Source: Carpediemonas membranifera
Lineage: Eukaryota > Fornicata
Direction of reading: 5' to 3'
DNA length: 64,000 bases
Assembly: GCA_019828565.1 (NCBI GenBank)
Contig: JAHDYR010000004.1
Coordinates: forward strand, 406,619-470,618
Shown in pieces: positions 16,654-26,974 of this stretch. Within the stretch, counting starts at the first letter, position 1, and each line of letters starts with the position of its first letter. A program made the position numbers and the translations under genes. Under the pieces are notes generated by a model. That model was given only the letters and a program-made list of their open reading frames with translations. It was not told the origin of the DNA and did no database searches.

Positions 16654-19600
16654 TCAGTCGATCTCGATCACCTCCGCGGGCTCCCCCGTCGTTGTGCTCT
16701 GTACAATGCTCCCGGTCACCCGCTGTTGCCCCGGCTGGGCCTGCACCTGCTGGACAGGCTGTGTCTGGGGCTGGGGCTGGGCGGGTCTCACGCGAGCCTG
16801 GTAGCCGTGGCCCGCAGTGATGTTGTTCTGGATGGCGTTGACGCGGCTCTGATAGATCCTGTTGTGCTGGGCCCACAGATCAGGGTCGAGGATGTTCAGC
16901 AGCAGCTTCCGCAGCAGCCTCATCCTGTTCTGGATGACCGAGCGCAGGTCCTTGTGGCCCGACGTCCTGTGCTCGGGCAGGGCCGCTAGCGTCTCCATAA
17001 TGCCCAACGTGCGGTCGAACAGCAGTGCCCCGTTATCGATGCCGTGCCGCGCCATTCCTACGACGATCCTGTTGTCGAGTCCGACTGGCCATGTGGGGCT
17101 GGGCGACGTCTGGTCCTGGACTAGTCTGCACAGATCGAGGTCCATGCCCATCAGGGGGAAGCAGTTGACGTAGTCGTCCCGCACGAGCCGGGTGAGCCAG
17201 GAACTGGGGTCAAAACGCATGTTCGGGTCGTCGCATGCGGCGCTCCACTCAGTCACACCCTCGTCCTTGCTGGCGGCGTTCCCTGCGGTCGGCAGGGGCA
17301 CCGTGAAGGCCGCATACGTGTGCGTACCCACGATCTTGCGGGCTACGGGCTTGATGAGTCGGGTGAGGTGCCAGTGGGCGGCGATCATCTCGATATTAGG
17401 GACGCCCCTCATGAAGGGCTCGATCTCGTCCCCATTGGCCAGGGTCCCACGGTCGGCCCGCACCATGGGCTCCATCTCAGCGATCTCACGGACCTGGAGG
17501 GCCATGTCGGCAGACGCCTTGACGAGGTCCTCCGAGGGGTGGCTGAGAGCGCCCTTGAGTGTGATCGACGCGAGGCCCTGGTTCTGCTTGATGTAATCCC
17601 ACTCCGCGGCAAGGTCGATGTCCCCCCGGTTGCGGAGGAACGAGAACAGCGCCCGCCGCTCAGGCTCAGTGAAACCGTGGACAACAAGCGGCACGTGCTT
17701 GCGGCGAGCCATGCGCTGCATCGCAACAGCCCGCATGGACCTGGCGGCGAGTTCACCCGGCTCGAGGGGGGCGTCCACGGGAGTCGGCTCGGGCGTCTGG
17801 GAGTGGTACTCGTACTCGTCGCCCTCGTCGTCGTCTCCGCTGTCGAACGCTCGCTTGTACAGGCGCGTCTTGCGGGCGCTGCGCTTGATGGCGCGCTGCT
17901 TCTCCTCCTTCTCGGCGTAGCTCTTGAGGATTCCCTGCCAGAAGGCGTTGTCGTCGCCGACATCCGCGGTCTCCTTATAATCCGCCAGTTCGAAAGCCTT
18001 GAAGAGGTCGACGTCCTCGGCCTCGCCCTCGCTGACGTCCTGGTCGAACCGGGCAAGGTTGATCCCGTCGACGCCCTCCCACTCGCCGATGACGCTGCCG
18101 ATGCGGGCGAGCTGGGCCTCGCGCTGCTTGGCGTGGAAGGCCTTGCTGAGTGCGTTCCTCTCCTGGGCGGACTGGGTCTCGAGGTCGTCCACGGTGGACA
18201 CCATGCTGAGTATGTCCGCCTCCTTGTACACGATGGTGCTCTCCCCGTCGGGTTGGGCGTCGTCCTCGAACAGCTTGCGGGCCCCGAACTTGACGAGCTC
18301 CTGGATCTCCGTCTCCGTCAGGGTGGCGCGGTCCATGCGTTTGACGACCACATGGTCCGCTACGAGCTTGCTCTTGGCCTTGGCGAGGATCTTTTCTTCG
18401 ACTGTGCCCCTGGTGACGAGCTTGAACACGTGGACGGGTCTTTGCTGGCCGACCCGGTGTGTGCGACACAGCGCCTGTATGTCTCGGTGGGGGTTCCAGT
18501 CGGAGTCGAAGATGATGACGGTGTTCGCCTGCACCAGGTTGAGCCCCTCCCCGCCGGCCCGGGTCGACAACAGGAACACGGGGATGTTCTCGTTGTTGAA
18601 GCGGAGGATGCTCTCCTCTCTGTCAGACCGGCTGACACGACCGTCGAGGATGACAAACTCGATCCCCTCGAGCTCGAGAACTTGGGCGATCAGATCCAGG
18701 GTCGACGTGAACTGGGAGTAGACCAGGAAACGGTCCCCCCGCTTGATCAGGGCATGCAGGATCGTCACGAGGGTGCTCATCTTGCCGCTCATGGACAGGA
18801 TGCGCTTGAGGGTGTCCTCGGGCGTGCCGTTGTCGAGCATATCCATCAGAGTCTCCTTGAACCGGTTGTCCGTGAGCAGCCCGTTGTTGCAGCACTTCCG
18901 CAGCTGCATGAGCAGGTTGCTGCACGCCATCTTCAGCTTGCGGGTGGTGGGGTCGATGCCGGCCTCCAGGATGTGCCGGTACATGATCCGCTGCTCGGGC
19001 AGCATGTCCACGGGCACCAGCAGCTCCTTCTTGGGCGGCAGGTGGGGCAGCACGTCCTGCTTCCGTCTCCGCAGCATGACGGACCTCAGCTTCTTGTGAA
19101 TGTCCTCAAGCTGGCCTATGGCGGCGTCCAGCATCATACTCGGGTCAGCGTCCTCGGTGCCGACGAAGTCCTCCATGGACGGGAACTTCTTGGGGTCAAT
19201 GAACTTCAGCAGAGTGTGAAGCTCCCCAATGGTGTTCTGCATCGGAGTTCCCGTCAGCAAAAGCACCATGCCCTGCTTGCGGGACGTCGTCACTGTAGAG
19301 GGCACTGCGAGTGTGTACTGCTGGAGCTGCTTCCTCAGCTGGCTCGACTCTGACTTGAGTCGATGGGCCTCGTCGACGATCATGACGGGGTAGATAAGCT
19401 TGGCGAGCTTGGCCCCGGATAGGATGACTTGGTTGTACGTCGTCAGGACAATGTCGATGCGGCGCTTGCCCTTGATAGCGGGGGTGAGCTCGAGCTCCAT
19501 GAGGGCCTCGCGGTCGGCCTTGTCGCCATAGAATGGGACGACATGCATGTCGGGACACCACTTCCTCGCCTCGGCCGCCCAGTTGTCGAGCACGGACAGC

Positions 19601-20775
19601 CCGACGACGACGAGGAAGGGGCCGTATATGCCGTAGTCGGCGAGACTGGCAAGGAAGGCCAGCGTCTGTATCGTCTTGCCGCACCCCATGTCGTCAGCGA
19701 GAATCACACCGGGCTGGCCCACAACAAACGCAGCCCGCAGCCAGTTGACGCCGTCGAGCTGGAAGGGCAGCAGCTCGCCGTGCACATGGGGCGGGGTTCG
19801 CGTCAAGTTCTTAAAGTGCCCCAGGGCCGTCTCGTGGTAGTAGTCGCGCGCCTTCGGGGCCACGGTCTTGCGGTGGCGGGGCGGGGCCCGGGAGTGCGGG
19901 TCCGTCTTGAGCAGCGCGGCGCGGTGGAGGAGCACAGGAAGCTCGGGGCAGGCGTACGCCGGAGACGCCTCGATGGCCTTGCTGGGCGGCATGCCGATGT
20001 ACTTGATACGGACGTCGGACGAGCCCTCGATCGGGTAGACGACCTCGGGGATCATCAGCCGTATGGGCAGCCCGAAGCTGTGCAGCACGGCCCTGCGGTG
20101 GACCAGGAGCGCCCCAATGCGGGCCGCCTCGCTGACGTCCTCGGCGCCCTCGTCCTTGGGCAGGGGCGAGGCGGGCACCTCGTCGTCGTCTGCGGCCTCA
20201 CCGTGGACGACCATGGTGCCCTGTTCGGATTCGCGGTCCAGCCAGGCGAGGAAGTCGTCCTCGTCGTCCTCGGGGGGCTTGCAGTTGCGGTGGCGTTCAA
20301 ACCCGCCCAGTTTCATCGGTGCGATGATCTTGAGCCGGTACCGGGAGATGAATATGCTCGTGACGTAGGGCTCGTCGACCATGCGGCACAAGTACTGCAC
20401 ACGCTCGTCGGGGTCCATCTCCGCAGCCTCCAGGTTCATGCGCACATCGTCCCGGACGCGCTGTTTCTCGATCATCTCGGTCATCTCGGACAACGTGAGC
20501 ACGCGCCGGCCGTAGATCTCGGCAATGTTGTCGCCGTTGCCTGTATCATGCACGCAACGGTGGCAAGAAGGCTCATCGTCCAAAATGGGTTCGATATCCA
20601 GCCCACAGATGGGGCACTCCCCCTCGTTCTCGTAGTCGCTGTCGGATGCGGTGGAGGAGCCGCTGTCGGTTTCGGCATCATGCCCTTCCCTTGGAAGATT
20701 CATCAATGGCTCCCAACGGCCATTAATATGCTCGCGTTCAAGCTTCTTGCGCCTTTTTGCGAGGAGGACCTCCAT
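16654..20775 (-). CDS. CHD-like SNF2 chromatin-remodelling ATPase
   Basis: 1373 residues. Residues about 53-75 form a C-x2-C/C-x2-C zinc ribbon (CPICGLD ... CHRC). The SNF2 ATPase follows: LLPFQLDGVNWL (about 333), Walker A ILADDMGCGKTIQT (about 357-370), Walker B VDEAHRLK (about 466), then helicase-C motifs STRAGGEGLNLVQANTVIIFDSDWNPH (about 737-763) and QALCRTHRVGQQRPVHVFKL. The C-terminal HGFTEPERRALFSFLRNRGD (about 1030) resembles the SANT/SLIDE region of CHD1/CHD6-9. The DNA-translocating motor slides nucleosomes in the nucleus. Typical tandem chromodomains are not obvious in the 250 residues before the ATPase; they may be diverged or absent. Walker A has DDMGCGKT where most SNF2 proteins have DEMGLGKT. 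The extreme C-terminus is Gln-rich. Confidence 0.88.
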   Translation of the reverse strand: MEVLLAKRRKKLEREHINGRWEPLMNLPREGHDAETDSGSSTASDSDYENEGECPICGLDIEPILDDEPSCHRCVHDTGNGDNIAEIYGRRVLTLSEMTEMIEKQRVRDDVRMNLEAAEMDPDERVQYLCRMVDEPYVTSIFISRYRLKIIAPMKLGGFERHRNCKPPEDDEDDFLAWLDRESEQGTMVVHGEAADDDEVPASPLPKDEGAEDVSEAARIGALLVHRRAVLHSFGLPIRLMIPEVVYPIEGSSDVRIKYIGMPPSKAIEASPAYACPELPVLLHRAALLKTDPHSRAPPRHRKTVAPKARDYYHETALGHFKNLTRTPPHVHGELLPFQLDGVNWLRAAFVVGQPGVILADDMGCGKTIQTLAFLASLADYGIYGPFLVVVGLSVLDNWAAEARKWCPDMHVVPFYGDKADREALMELELTPAIKGKRRIDIVLTTYNQVILSGAKLAKLIYPVMIVDEAHRLKSESSQLRKQLQQYTLAVPSTVTTSRKQGMVLLLTGTPMQNTIGELHTLLKFIDPKKFPSMEDFVGTEDADPSMMLDAAIGQLEDIHKKLRSVMLRRRKQDVLPHLPPKKELLVPVDMLPEQRIMYRHILEAGIDPTTRKLKMACSNLLMQLRKCCNNGLLTDNRFKETLMDMLDNGTPEDTLKRILSMSGKMSTLVTILHALIKRGDRFLVYSQFTSTLDLIAQVLELEGIEFVILDGRVSRSDREESILRFNNENIPVFLLSTRAGGEGLNLVQANTVIIFDSDWNPHRDIQALCRTHRVGQQRPVHVFKLVTRGTVEEKILAKAKSKLVADHVVVKRMDRATLTETEIQELVKFGARKLFEDDAQPDGESTIVYKEADILSMVSTVDDLETQSAQERNALSKAFHAKQREAQLARIGSVIGEWEGVDGINLARFDQDVSEGEAEDVDLFKAFELADYKETADVGDDNAFWQGILKSYAEKEEKQRAIKRSARKTRLYKRAFDSGDDDEGDEYEYHSQTPEPTPVDAPLEPGELAARSMRAVAMQRMARRKHVPLVVHGFTEPERRALFSFLRNRGDIDLAAEWDYIKQNQGLASITLKGALSHPSEDLVKASADMALQVREIAEMEPMVRADRGTLANGDEIEPFMRGVPNIEMIAAHWHLTRLIKPVARKIVGTHTYAAFTVPLPTAGNAASKDEGVTEWSAACDDPNMRFDPSSWLTRLVRDDYVNCFPLMGMDLDLCRLVQDQTSPSPTWPVGLDNRIVVGMARHGIDNGALLFDRTLGIMETLAALPEHRTSGHKDLRSVIQNRMRLLRKLLLNILDPDLWAQHNRIYQSRVNAIQNNITAGHGYQARVRPAQPQPQTQPVQQVQAQPGQQRVTGSIVQSTTTGEPAEVIEID

Positions 20776-21161
20776 TGTGCGCGCGGGTTATCGATTTAAG
20801 GGCATCGCTTAAATTCATCACTTGATCCTGACCAGACTGACTCGCCATTCAGTCCAAACTATGTGTCACAGCTCAAAATGCGGCCAGTGACCCATAATGG
20901 CTTTGGCGGGCTCGCGCGCCTTTCCCGGCTGACACCAGCGATGGCACTGTCGACCCCGCCACGCACCCCAAGGAGGGCTGCAGCATGGCGAATGATAAAT
21001 AAACAGTGCCATAGATCACGGCTGAGCATCACTCGGCACTCCACGAGCGGCCACGTCACCCCGATCCGGATGAGGTCCGATCTCGGAGATCCGCGCTTGA
21101 CCCGGCCTGAGTCACCAGACCGCAGGAACCCAAACCCGTGCTATTTACAGCAGCGTGACTC
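20776..21161. other. Intergenic region upstream of the CHD-like gene, nothing recognised
   Basis: 386 bases between the CHD-like start and the importin alpha stop, both on the minus strand. It must hold the CHD-like promoter and the importin 3' end (TGTAAA at 21144-21149). No other element or credible frame is seen. Confidence 0.4.
21144..21149 (-). terminator. Putative poly(A) hexamer TGTAAA after importin alpha
   Basis: On the minus strand, 12 bases after the TAG stop (21162-21164). Confidence 0.35.
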
Positions 21162-22710
21162 CTAGAAGTCGAACCCGCCCGCATCGTCGCTGAGGTCGCC
21201 GACGTCGTCGCTAAAGTGCTCCTGGAGGAGTGTCTGGGCCGTATTGCTCACGGACGCGTACTGGTTATACATGAGCGACGAGAGCAGCTGGACACCGCCC
21301 ACGGACTCGACGATGGACGTGGCGTCCGGCCTCTTGGTGAGGATCCGGGAGACGGCCTCGAGGAGGAGGGACTTGGTCTTGTAGTTGGTGATCGACTTCA
21401 GGACTCGGAACAGAGTCTCGAGGGCGCCGCAGTCGAGGAGATGCTGCATCTGCTCGTCGTTGCAGGCGACGGTGTAGTTCATGACGATCCAAGAGCACTC
21501 GGTGGCGACCTCGGGGACGTCGTGCTCCATGGTCCGCAGCACGATGGGGACGGCGTTATGGTCCACAAACACCTTCAAGTGGTCCTGGCTTCCCGCCACG
21601 ATGTTGGACATCGCCCAGGCCACTTCCCTGCGGACAGAGGGCAGGGCCGACTGGAACAGCCGGAGCATACCGGGGACGACGCCGCAGGAGACCAGGTAGT
21701 CTGCGACGGTCTTGTCGTTGGTGGACATGAGGTTCCCGAGGCATCTGAGGGAGGCAGAGTTGAGCTTGGCGTATGGGATGGCCATGTAGTTGACGATCAT
21801 GGGGGTCAGGTTCTCCTTGACGATGACAGCGATGTCCTCGTCATCACCGTCTGCAATAAAGGAGAAGAAGAAGATGATGTCCACCAGGATGTCCAGCTCG
21901 ACCGTGTCCCGCTGCTTGGTGGGGTCGACCTGCACGGATCTGAAGACGTTCGCGCAGAGGGGCACCAGCTTGGTCAGCTCCTTGATGTCCTTGGAATCCT
22001 GCAGTGGCGTCCGTGCGATGTTCGATACGGCCCAGGTGATGTTACGGAGGTGTTTTCGGTCCATCTGCCGCCCGAGGACCGTCACCATCGAGTCGACGAT
22101 GCCCATGCGGATGATGTTCGAGCGGTACTGCACGCCCTCGCCGGCTATATTTGCCAGAGCCCAGATGGCCTGCTCCGCGAGCTGAATGTTCTTGGTCTTG
22201 TGGATGGTCTGGATCAAGCGGGGCACGGCGCCGGCCTTCACCACAGTCAGCGCGACGGCGCTCTCCCTGCTGGCGATGTTTGTGAGGATCCAGCAGGCCT
22301 CGTGGGCGTGTGAGTCGGAGTCGCAGTTGGCGAACGACGCCACCCGTTTGATGACGTCGCGGCGCACGAGAACCTCGTAAACGTTCACAGATCGGCTCTT
22401 GCGTCTGGAGATGAGCTTCCGGATGGCTACGAGGCCCACGAGCGTGTCGTCCGGGCTCGGCTGGAGGAGCATGTCCGCAAACGACATGATGACGTCCTCG
22501 TCGACAACATCGGGGAGCTCAACGTCAATGGTCTGGATCGGAGGCTCCTCAGACATGTCAGCACGGGACGATTCGAGCATCTCCTCGCGTTTCTTCTTCC
22601 GAAGGTCAGTCACGCTCTGCTTGATGCTCTTACGCTGAAAACTGTTCTGAAATCCTCTTCTGTGTTACAAAAGGCAGTGGTACTACGAACCTCACGTTCC
22701 TATCGTCCAT
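21162..22710 (-). CDS. Importin alpha (karyopherin alpha), two exons
   Basis: Minus-strand join of 22710-22691 and 22659-21162, giving 505 residues. The unspliced frame has only a GTG start; the 31-nt intron links a 20-base exon beginning ATGGACGATAGG to the body. The spliced N-terminus is a basic importin-beta-binding region (MDDRNVRRGFQNSFQRKSIK, then TDLRKKKREEMLESSR). About ten armadillo repeats follow, with typical EACWILTNIAS, EQAIWALANIAGE, RNITWAVSNIART, REVAWAMSNIVAG and TECSWIVMNYTV helices. The Trp/Asn pairs that line the NLS groove are visible in these. The protein is the adaptor that carries cargo with classical NLS through nuclear pores with importin beta. Length is normal for the family (about 500-550). 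It is divergent from HisRS. Confidence 0.93.
22660..22690 (-). other. Spliceosomal intron, 31 nt, in importin alpha
   Basis: GTTCGT ... GTAACACAG, phase 2. It removes an in-frame TAA and supplies the start codon. Confidence 0.88.
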
Positions 22711-22964
22711 GTCCAACAAACACGACGGATGCCAGAAGTGTCCAATTTTTCACGCATCTTTCCGACCACGACTGAGCAAAGGCGGAGAGACTCAGCTGAT
22801 GTGGCCTGACCGTGTATCTTGCTCGGTTGAGGTCATCTTCAGAATACCGAGAACACTGCCGACGTTCTGCCGCACCACACAACCGGGAGCAAGGAATGCA
22901 GCGTCAGGCCATATACCTACCTACCCCCATCCCGTTGCTCAGCCAGGCGCCAGTACTCTAGATT

Positions 22965-25898
22965 ATGCCCAGGATCTTTATCTCGCGCAAGCAAAGGAGC
23001 GAAATGCCCACCTTCCCTGTTCTCAAGATCGGTGAGCTCACTGACCTTGCCTATGGCAAGGATGAGCTTGCTTTGAGCTCAAATGACGCCGATGAGGGGT
23101 CACAGACCACGTCCGTTGATTGCAAGCCTCAATTCGAGCATGTGACTAATCCTGCCTCTGTTGAGGACTGTTTGGCGCCTGAGGTTGCACGTGCTATCCT
23201 CGTCTCTCGTTTCTCCAAGATGGAGGCGTCCTACGAGGTCCAGCTCCGTGTACAGTCCGTCATCAACAATGCCGATGCTGCCCCGGCCCTTCCTTCCTCC
23301 AGCCCTGCCGACTGCCTCACCGCCCTTGTTAAGTGTATCGGCGGCAATGGCATGCTGATCGTCGGCCATGAACTGGTGTCGTCCGAGTCGTTTGGGTTCA
23401 AGACCCCATGCTTCTCCGAGGAGACGGCCGCAGCCACCGTTGCCGCCACCATCGCCCCCGCATCGGCTATTGCTGCCCTCGTAGCCGCCAACCTCCGCGC
23501 CATCGGCCCCGTGTGCGACTTTGCCGCTGCCCTTGAGTGTGAGCTGCAGCCCGTCGCCCCCAGTCACACCGGGCCCTCGGCCGTCGACTTCCTGACCTCG
23601 GGCTTCGTCGCTGACTGCATGACTGCGGACAAGGGCGCATTCACCAGCGCCCAGCGGATCTCAGAGGCCATCCGTGGCTCCAAGATCGCGTTCAACCCCG
23701 AGATCGCGACACACCCCGCTCTGGAGCCCGTCCCTCAGGCCCACGGCGCCCTGATCAACGCCGCTGCCGCGTTGTACTCGGCGACCCGCACGGAGCTCGC
23801 CCTCAAGGACGACCGCGTGATGCCCGCCGTCTCGATGACGACCGCGTGGCTCAGAGCCACAGCAGAGGCCTGCAACGGCGTCACTGCCCTTTCTAACGAG
23901 CGTATAGAAACCATGCACGGCGAGGAGCCCCTCACCATGCCGCCCGTGACCATCGGGGACGCCATGGCCGAGGCCCTGGTCGCGTACACCGCCTCCGAGC
24001 TGATGCGGAGGGCCATCGGCCGCGAGATGACCGCTGCTGTCCGCGCGCTGAACGGCGTCTGCACTGAGAAGCGCGAGGAGCGCATGGCTAAGCAGGCCGA
24101 CAACGACATGAAGGCCAAGGCGCTGCTCAAGGACCGCATCGCTAAGGCCGGCCAGGAGGCTGCCGACAAGGCCGCCGCCAAGGGTCAGGACGAGGCAGCT
24201 GTCGCCAAGGCCCGCGCCGACGCTGAGGCGAAGAAGCGTAAGAAGGAAGAGGAGACGCTGGCCAAGCGGATGAAGAAGGCCAAGCCCAGCCCCCTCGTCG
24301 CCATCGGGGACAAGGCATACCGTCTCTTCACGGCCCTCTGCCCCCAGTCCGAGACGGAGCCGACGGACATCGACGTCGTCCAGGTCGCCGGTGCCAAGGC
24401 GGTCGACCTGACCGGGCCGATGCCCGCGGCCATCGAGCTCGAGCTGAGAACCACGGCCACCGTGTTCAAGCCGGCCAAGGGCACGCAGGACTACGGACCG
24501 CGTCAGATGAGGGTGCGGGAGCAGGTGTTCCAGACGATCAGACGCGTGTTCAAGCAGCACGGCGCCTGCGAGATCGACACGCCCGTCTTCGAGCTCAGGG
24601 ACACGCTGATGGGCAAGTACGGCGAGGACAGCAAGCTCATCTACGACCTCGAGAACCAGGGCGGCGAGCTGCTCTCCATGCGGTACGACCTCACCGTCCC
24701 CTTCGCCCGGTACGTCGCCAACCACGCCGTGCCCGAGATCCGCCGCTTCCACATCGGCAAGGTCTACCGCCGGGAGAACCCCAACATGGCACGGGGCCGC
24801 TTCCGCGAGTTCTACCAGTGCGACTTCGACATCGCGGGCCAGTTCGGGCCGATGGTGGCTGACTCGGAAGTCATCACGACCCTGGTCGACTGCCTGCGGG
24901 CGCTAAAGGTCGGGCCGTTTGACTTCAAGCTGTCCCACCGCGGTCTGCTCGACGCCATGCTCACCGTCTGCGGCGTCCCCGACGACAACATCAGACCGAT
25001 CTGCTCGGCCATTGACAAGCTCGACAAGGCGCCCTGGTCCGAGGTCAAGGAGGAGATGCTCGCCAAGGGCCTCGCCGAGGACTCAGCCGACCGCATTGGC
25101 TACATCGTTGCCGACTCCGCAGAGGAGGGCAACCCCTTCATCGGCACCCTGCCCGCGGTCATGAAGACATTCGCCGCCCTCGCCAAGGCCGATGAGGCCA
25201 AGATCTGCGAGGTGATTGGGCTTGAGCTCAACGACACCACGCGCCCCAAGGCGACCGTCATCAAGGCCCTCCTCGCCAACAAGCGGGGCCAGGCCGCACT
25301 CGCTGACATGCGTATGCTGGCCTCCTACCTTGAGGCGTCCGGCGCGGCGTCTAACGTTGAGTTCAACATCAGCCTGGCTCGGGGGCTCGATTACTACACC
25401 GGCGTCATCTACGAGGCCGTTGTCAAGGCCGTGGACGCGGACGGCGAGGAGGTCCGCGTCGGCTCCATCTCTGCCGGTGGCCGCTACGACAACCTCGTCG
25501 GCATGTTCGGCAAGAAGCCCATTCCCGCCGTCGGCGGCAGCATCGGCGTCGAGCGCGTCTTCCGCATCAAGGAGGCGATGGTCGAGAAGAAGTCCCGCGC
25601 CCCCAAGGTCGACGTCAGCCGCGTGGTCGACGTCTTCATCCACACCGATGACACCCTCGCTGACATGCGCATCGCCAAGGCCCTCAGGGCACAGGGCATC
25701 TCATGCGAGTTCCCATACAAGAAGATGGGCAAGAGCGACCTCGACAAGATGGTCAAGAACGAGCTGACGTTCCAGACGGAGGTCACGGCCGGGCAGTGGA
25801 AGGGCGTCGAGGGCGACCTGCCCCTCAAGACTAAGGGCGACCTCGACATCGCTGCCGCACTCGTCGGCTCTGGCTTTGTGGTCGAAAAGAACGAGTAA
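22965..25898 (+). CDS. HARS: Histidyl-tRNA synthetase with long N-terminal extension
   Basis: 977 residues. The class II catalytic core starts near residue 503: KGTQDYGPRQMRVREQVFQT, then motif 2 YRRENPNMARGRFREFYQCDFD (about 599-620), the histidine-binding HisA segment LARGLDYYTG (about 804) and motif 3 GGSIGVERVF (about 855). A C-terminal anticodon-binding domain follows (VDVFIHTDDTLADMRIAKAL). The first 480 residues are extra: a helical, alanine-rich domain and a charged coiled-coil (residues about 365-450, with KRKKEEETLAKRMKKAK). Plant cytosolic HisRS also has a large N-terminal extension; whether the two are related I cannot tell. ATG at 22965 is used; another in-frame Met follows 13 residues later. 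The stop lies inside AGTAAA (25894-25899). Confidence 0.93.
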   Translation: MPRIFISRKQRSEMPTFPVLKIGELTDLAYGKDELALSSNDADEGSQTTSVDCKPQFEHVTNPASVEDCLAPEVARAILVSRFSKMEASYEVQLRVQSVINNADAAPALPSSSPADCLTALVKCIGGNGMLIVGHELVSSESFGFKTPCFSEETAAATVAATIAPASAIAALVAANLRAIGPVCDFAAALECELQPVAPSHTGPSAVDFLTSGFVADCMTADKGAFTSAQRISEAIRGSKIAFNPEIATHPALEPVPQAHGALINAAAALYSATRTELALKDDRVMPAVSMTTAWLRATAEACNGVTALSNERIETMHGEEPLTMPPVTIGDAMAEALVAYTASELMRRAIGREMTAAVRALNGVCTEKREERMAKQADNDMKAKALLKDRIAKAGQEAADKAAAKGQDEAAVAKARADAEAKKRKKEEETLAKRMKKAKPSPLVAIGDKAYRLFTALCPQSETEPTDIDVVQVAGAKAVDLTGPMPAAIELELRTTATVFKPAKGTQDYGPRQMRVREQVFQTIRRVFKQHGACEIDTPVFELRDTLMGKYGEDSKLIYDLENQGGELLSMRYDLTVPFARYVANHAVPEIRRFHIGKVYRRENPNMARGRFREFYQCDFDIAGQFGPMVADSEVITTLVDCLRALKVGPFDFKLSHRGLLDAMLTVCGVPDDNIRPICSAIDKLDKAPWSEVKEEMLAKGLAEDSADRIGYIVADSAEEGNPFIGTLPAVMKTFAALAKADEAKICEVIGLELNDTTRPKATVIKALLANKRGQAALADMRMLASYLEASGAASNVEFNISLARGLDYYTGVIYEAVVKAVDADGEEVRVGSISAGGRYDNLVGMFGKKPIPAVGGSIGVERVFRIKEAMVEKKSRAPKVDVSRVVDVFIHTDDTLADMRIAKALRAQGISCEFPYKKMGKSDLDKMVKNELTFQTEVTAGQWKGVEGDLPLKTKGDLDIAAALVGSGFVVEKNE

Positions 25899-25899
25899 A
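25894..25899 (+). terminator. AGTAAA across the HisRS stop codon
   Basis: GAG-TAA-A: the stop TAA is inside the hexamer, as at eL14 and BOP1. Confidence 0.35.
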
Positions 25900-26113
25900 T
25901 CAACGGATTGGCGGCATTTGTCTGATTTTATCGTTGCCGATAGATCCAATTTGATTCAATTAGATGCGGCTCAGGTCGTGACCAAACCAGACCAGGCAGA
26001 TGCAGCCAGGGTCAGCTATGGGCGCCGCGGCAGGAGGGGATCTGATTTGGGGAATCTCTAGATCTTGGTCCACAACCGTTTCGAGACGGAAGACCAATAG
26101 TCACAGGCAGCAA

Positions 26114-26915
26114 ATGGGTGCAAACGTAACAATGCCAAGCAAGAACGATCTGAACGCTACAGCATACAATGGCCATGCCAATAGGACCACGCATGTTCAA
26201 ACTCCGCGTGAGAAGCTTGTTCCTGTTCAATTGACGTGGAATCATGGTGGACAGTCCGTTTTCGTCACCGGATCGTTCAGTAGATGGCGTGAACGTGTTC
26301 CACTAACCAGGAGCGAGCATGACGAGAGATCGTGGAGCGCACAGGTTCCCATGCCCGGCGGGCCAACACAACTACAAGTACATCGTGGACGGCGAGTGGC
26401 GCGCTGATACCTCACAGCCCACCCGCTGCGACGCCATCGGGAACGTTAACAACATCGTCACGGTCGAGGAGATCGAGGAGGACACCGCCGACCAGGAGTA
26501 CTCACAAACCATCCCCACCATCGGCCTGGGTCTGTTCGCGGAACCCAACAAGCAGCCTGGCATGCTGCCGAGGCCGCTGGACCACACGCCGCTCAACCGG
26601 CAGCAGCAGGACACCGGCAAGATCTACCTGGACCCTGCCCTGGGCGGGGCATCGCCCAAGGCAAAAGGCCAGCGGGACCCCAGCCTGCTCCCCCTACCAG
26701 AGCATGTGGTGCTGACACATTTATACCGGGCAAACACGCCAACGCTGACCCACTATGGGTTGACCGTCAGGCTGCAGCGGAAGTTCGTCACCACCATCGT
26801 CTACTACCACTCTGCTGGCGTGTTGATTGAGCGGCAGCGACTCAGCGAAGAGGCGATGCTGAGCGGGCTCCCGCTGCGTGTCGACGAGACACTGAGCCAG
26901 TGTTGCGCAGTATAA
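26114..26915 (+). CDS. AMPK/SNF1 beta subunit, frame broken by one base
   Basis: The N-terminus MGANVTMPSK has a Gly2 and Thr6 that would suit N-myristoylation, as in AMPK beta. The CBM48 glycogen-binding module begins PVQLTWNHGGQSVFVTGSFS, then WSAQVPMPGG in one frame and QHNYKYIVDGEWRADTSQ in the next. An alignment to the family's 'lp.G.hqYkFfVDG.W' needs one fewer base near 26360-26364 (within GGGCC). The second frame continues to the C-terminal ASC domain, PLPEHVVLTHLYR ... RLQRKFVTTIVYYH, which binds the alpha and gamma subunits. No GTNNGT intron fits. A sequencing indel is most likely; a real mutation or programmed shift are alternatives. It serves as scaffold of the energy-sensing kinase. 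Confidence 0.85.
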
Positions 26916-26974
26916 ACACATTGTTTGACCCTTCAATAGCACAAAGCGCGAATCCTTAACCTGCTGCAAGAGCA

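Noticed and set aside
17320-19353. 677-codon plus-strand frame antisense to the CHD-like gene (also 19429-20799)
   Set aside because: A shadow of codon bias on the other strand; no domain, and the minus-strand SNF2 motifs are unambiguous.
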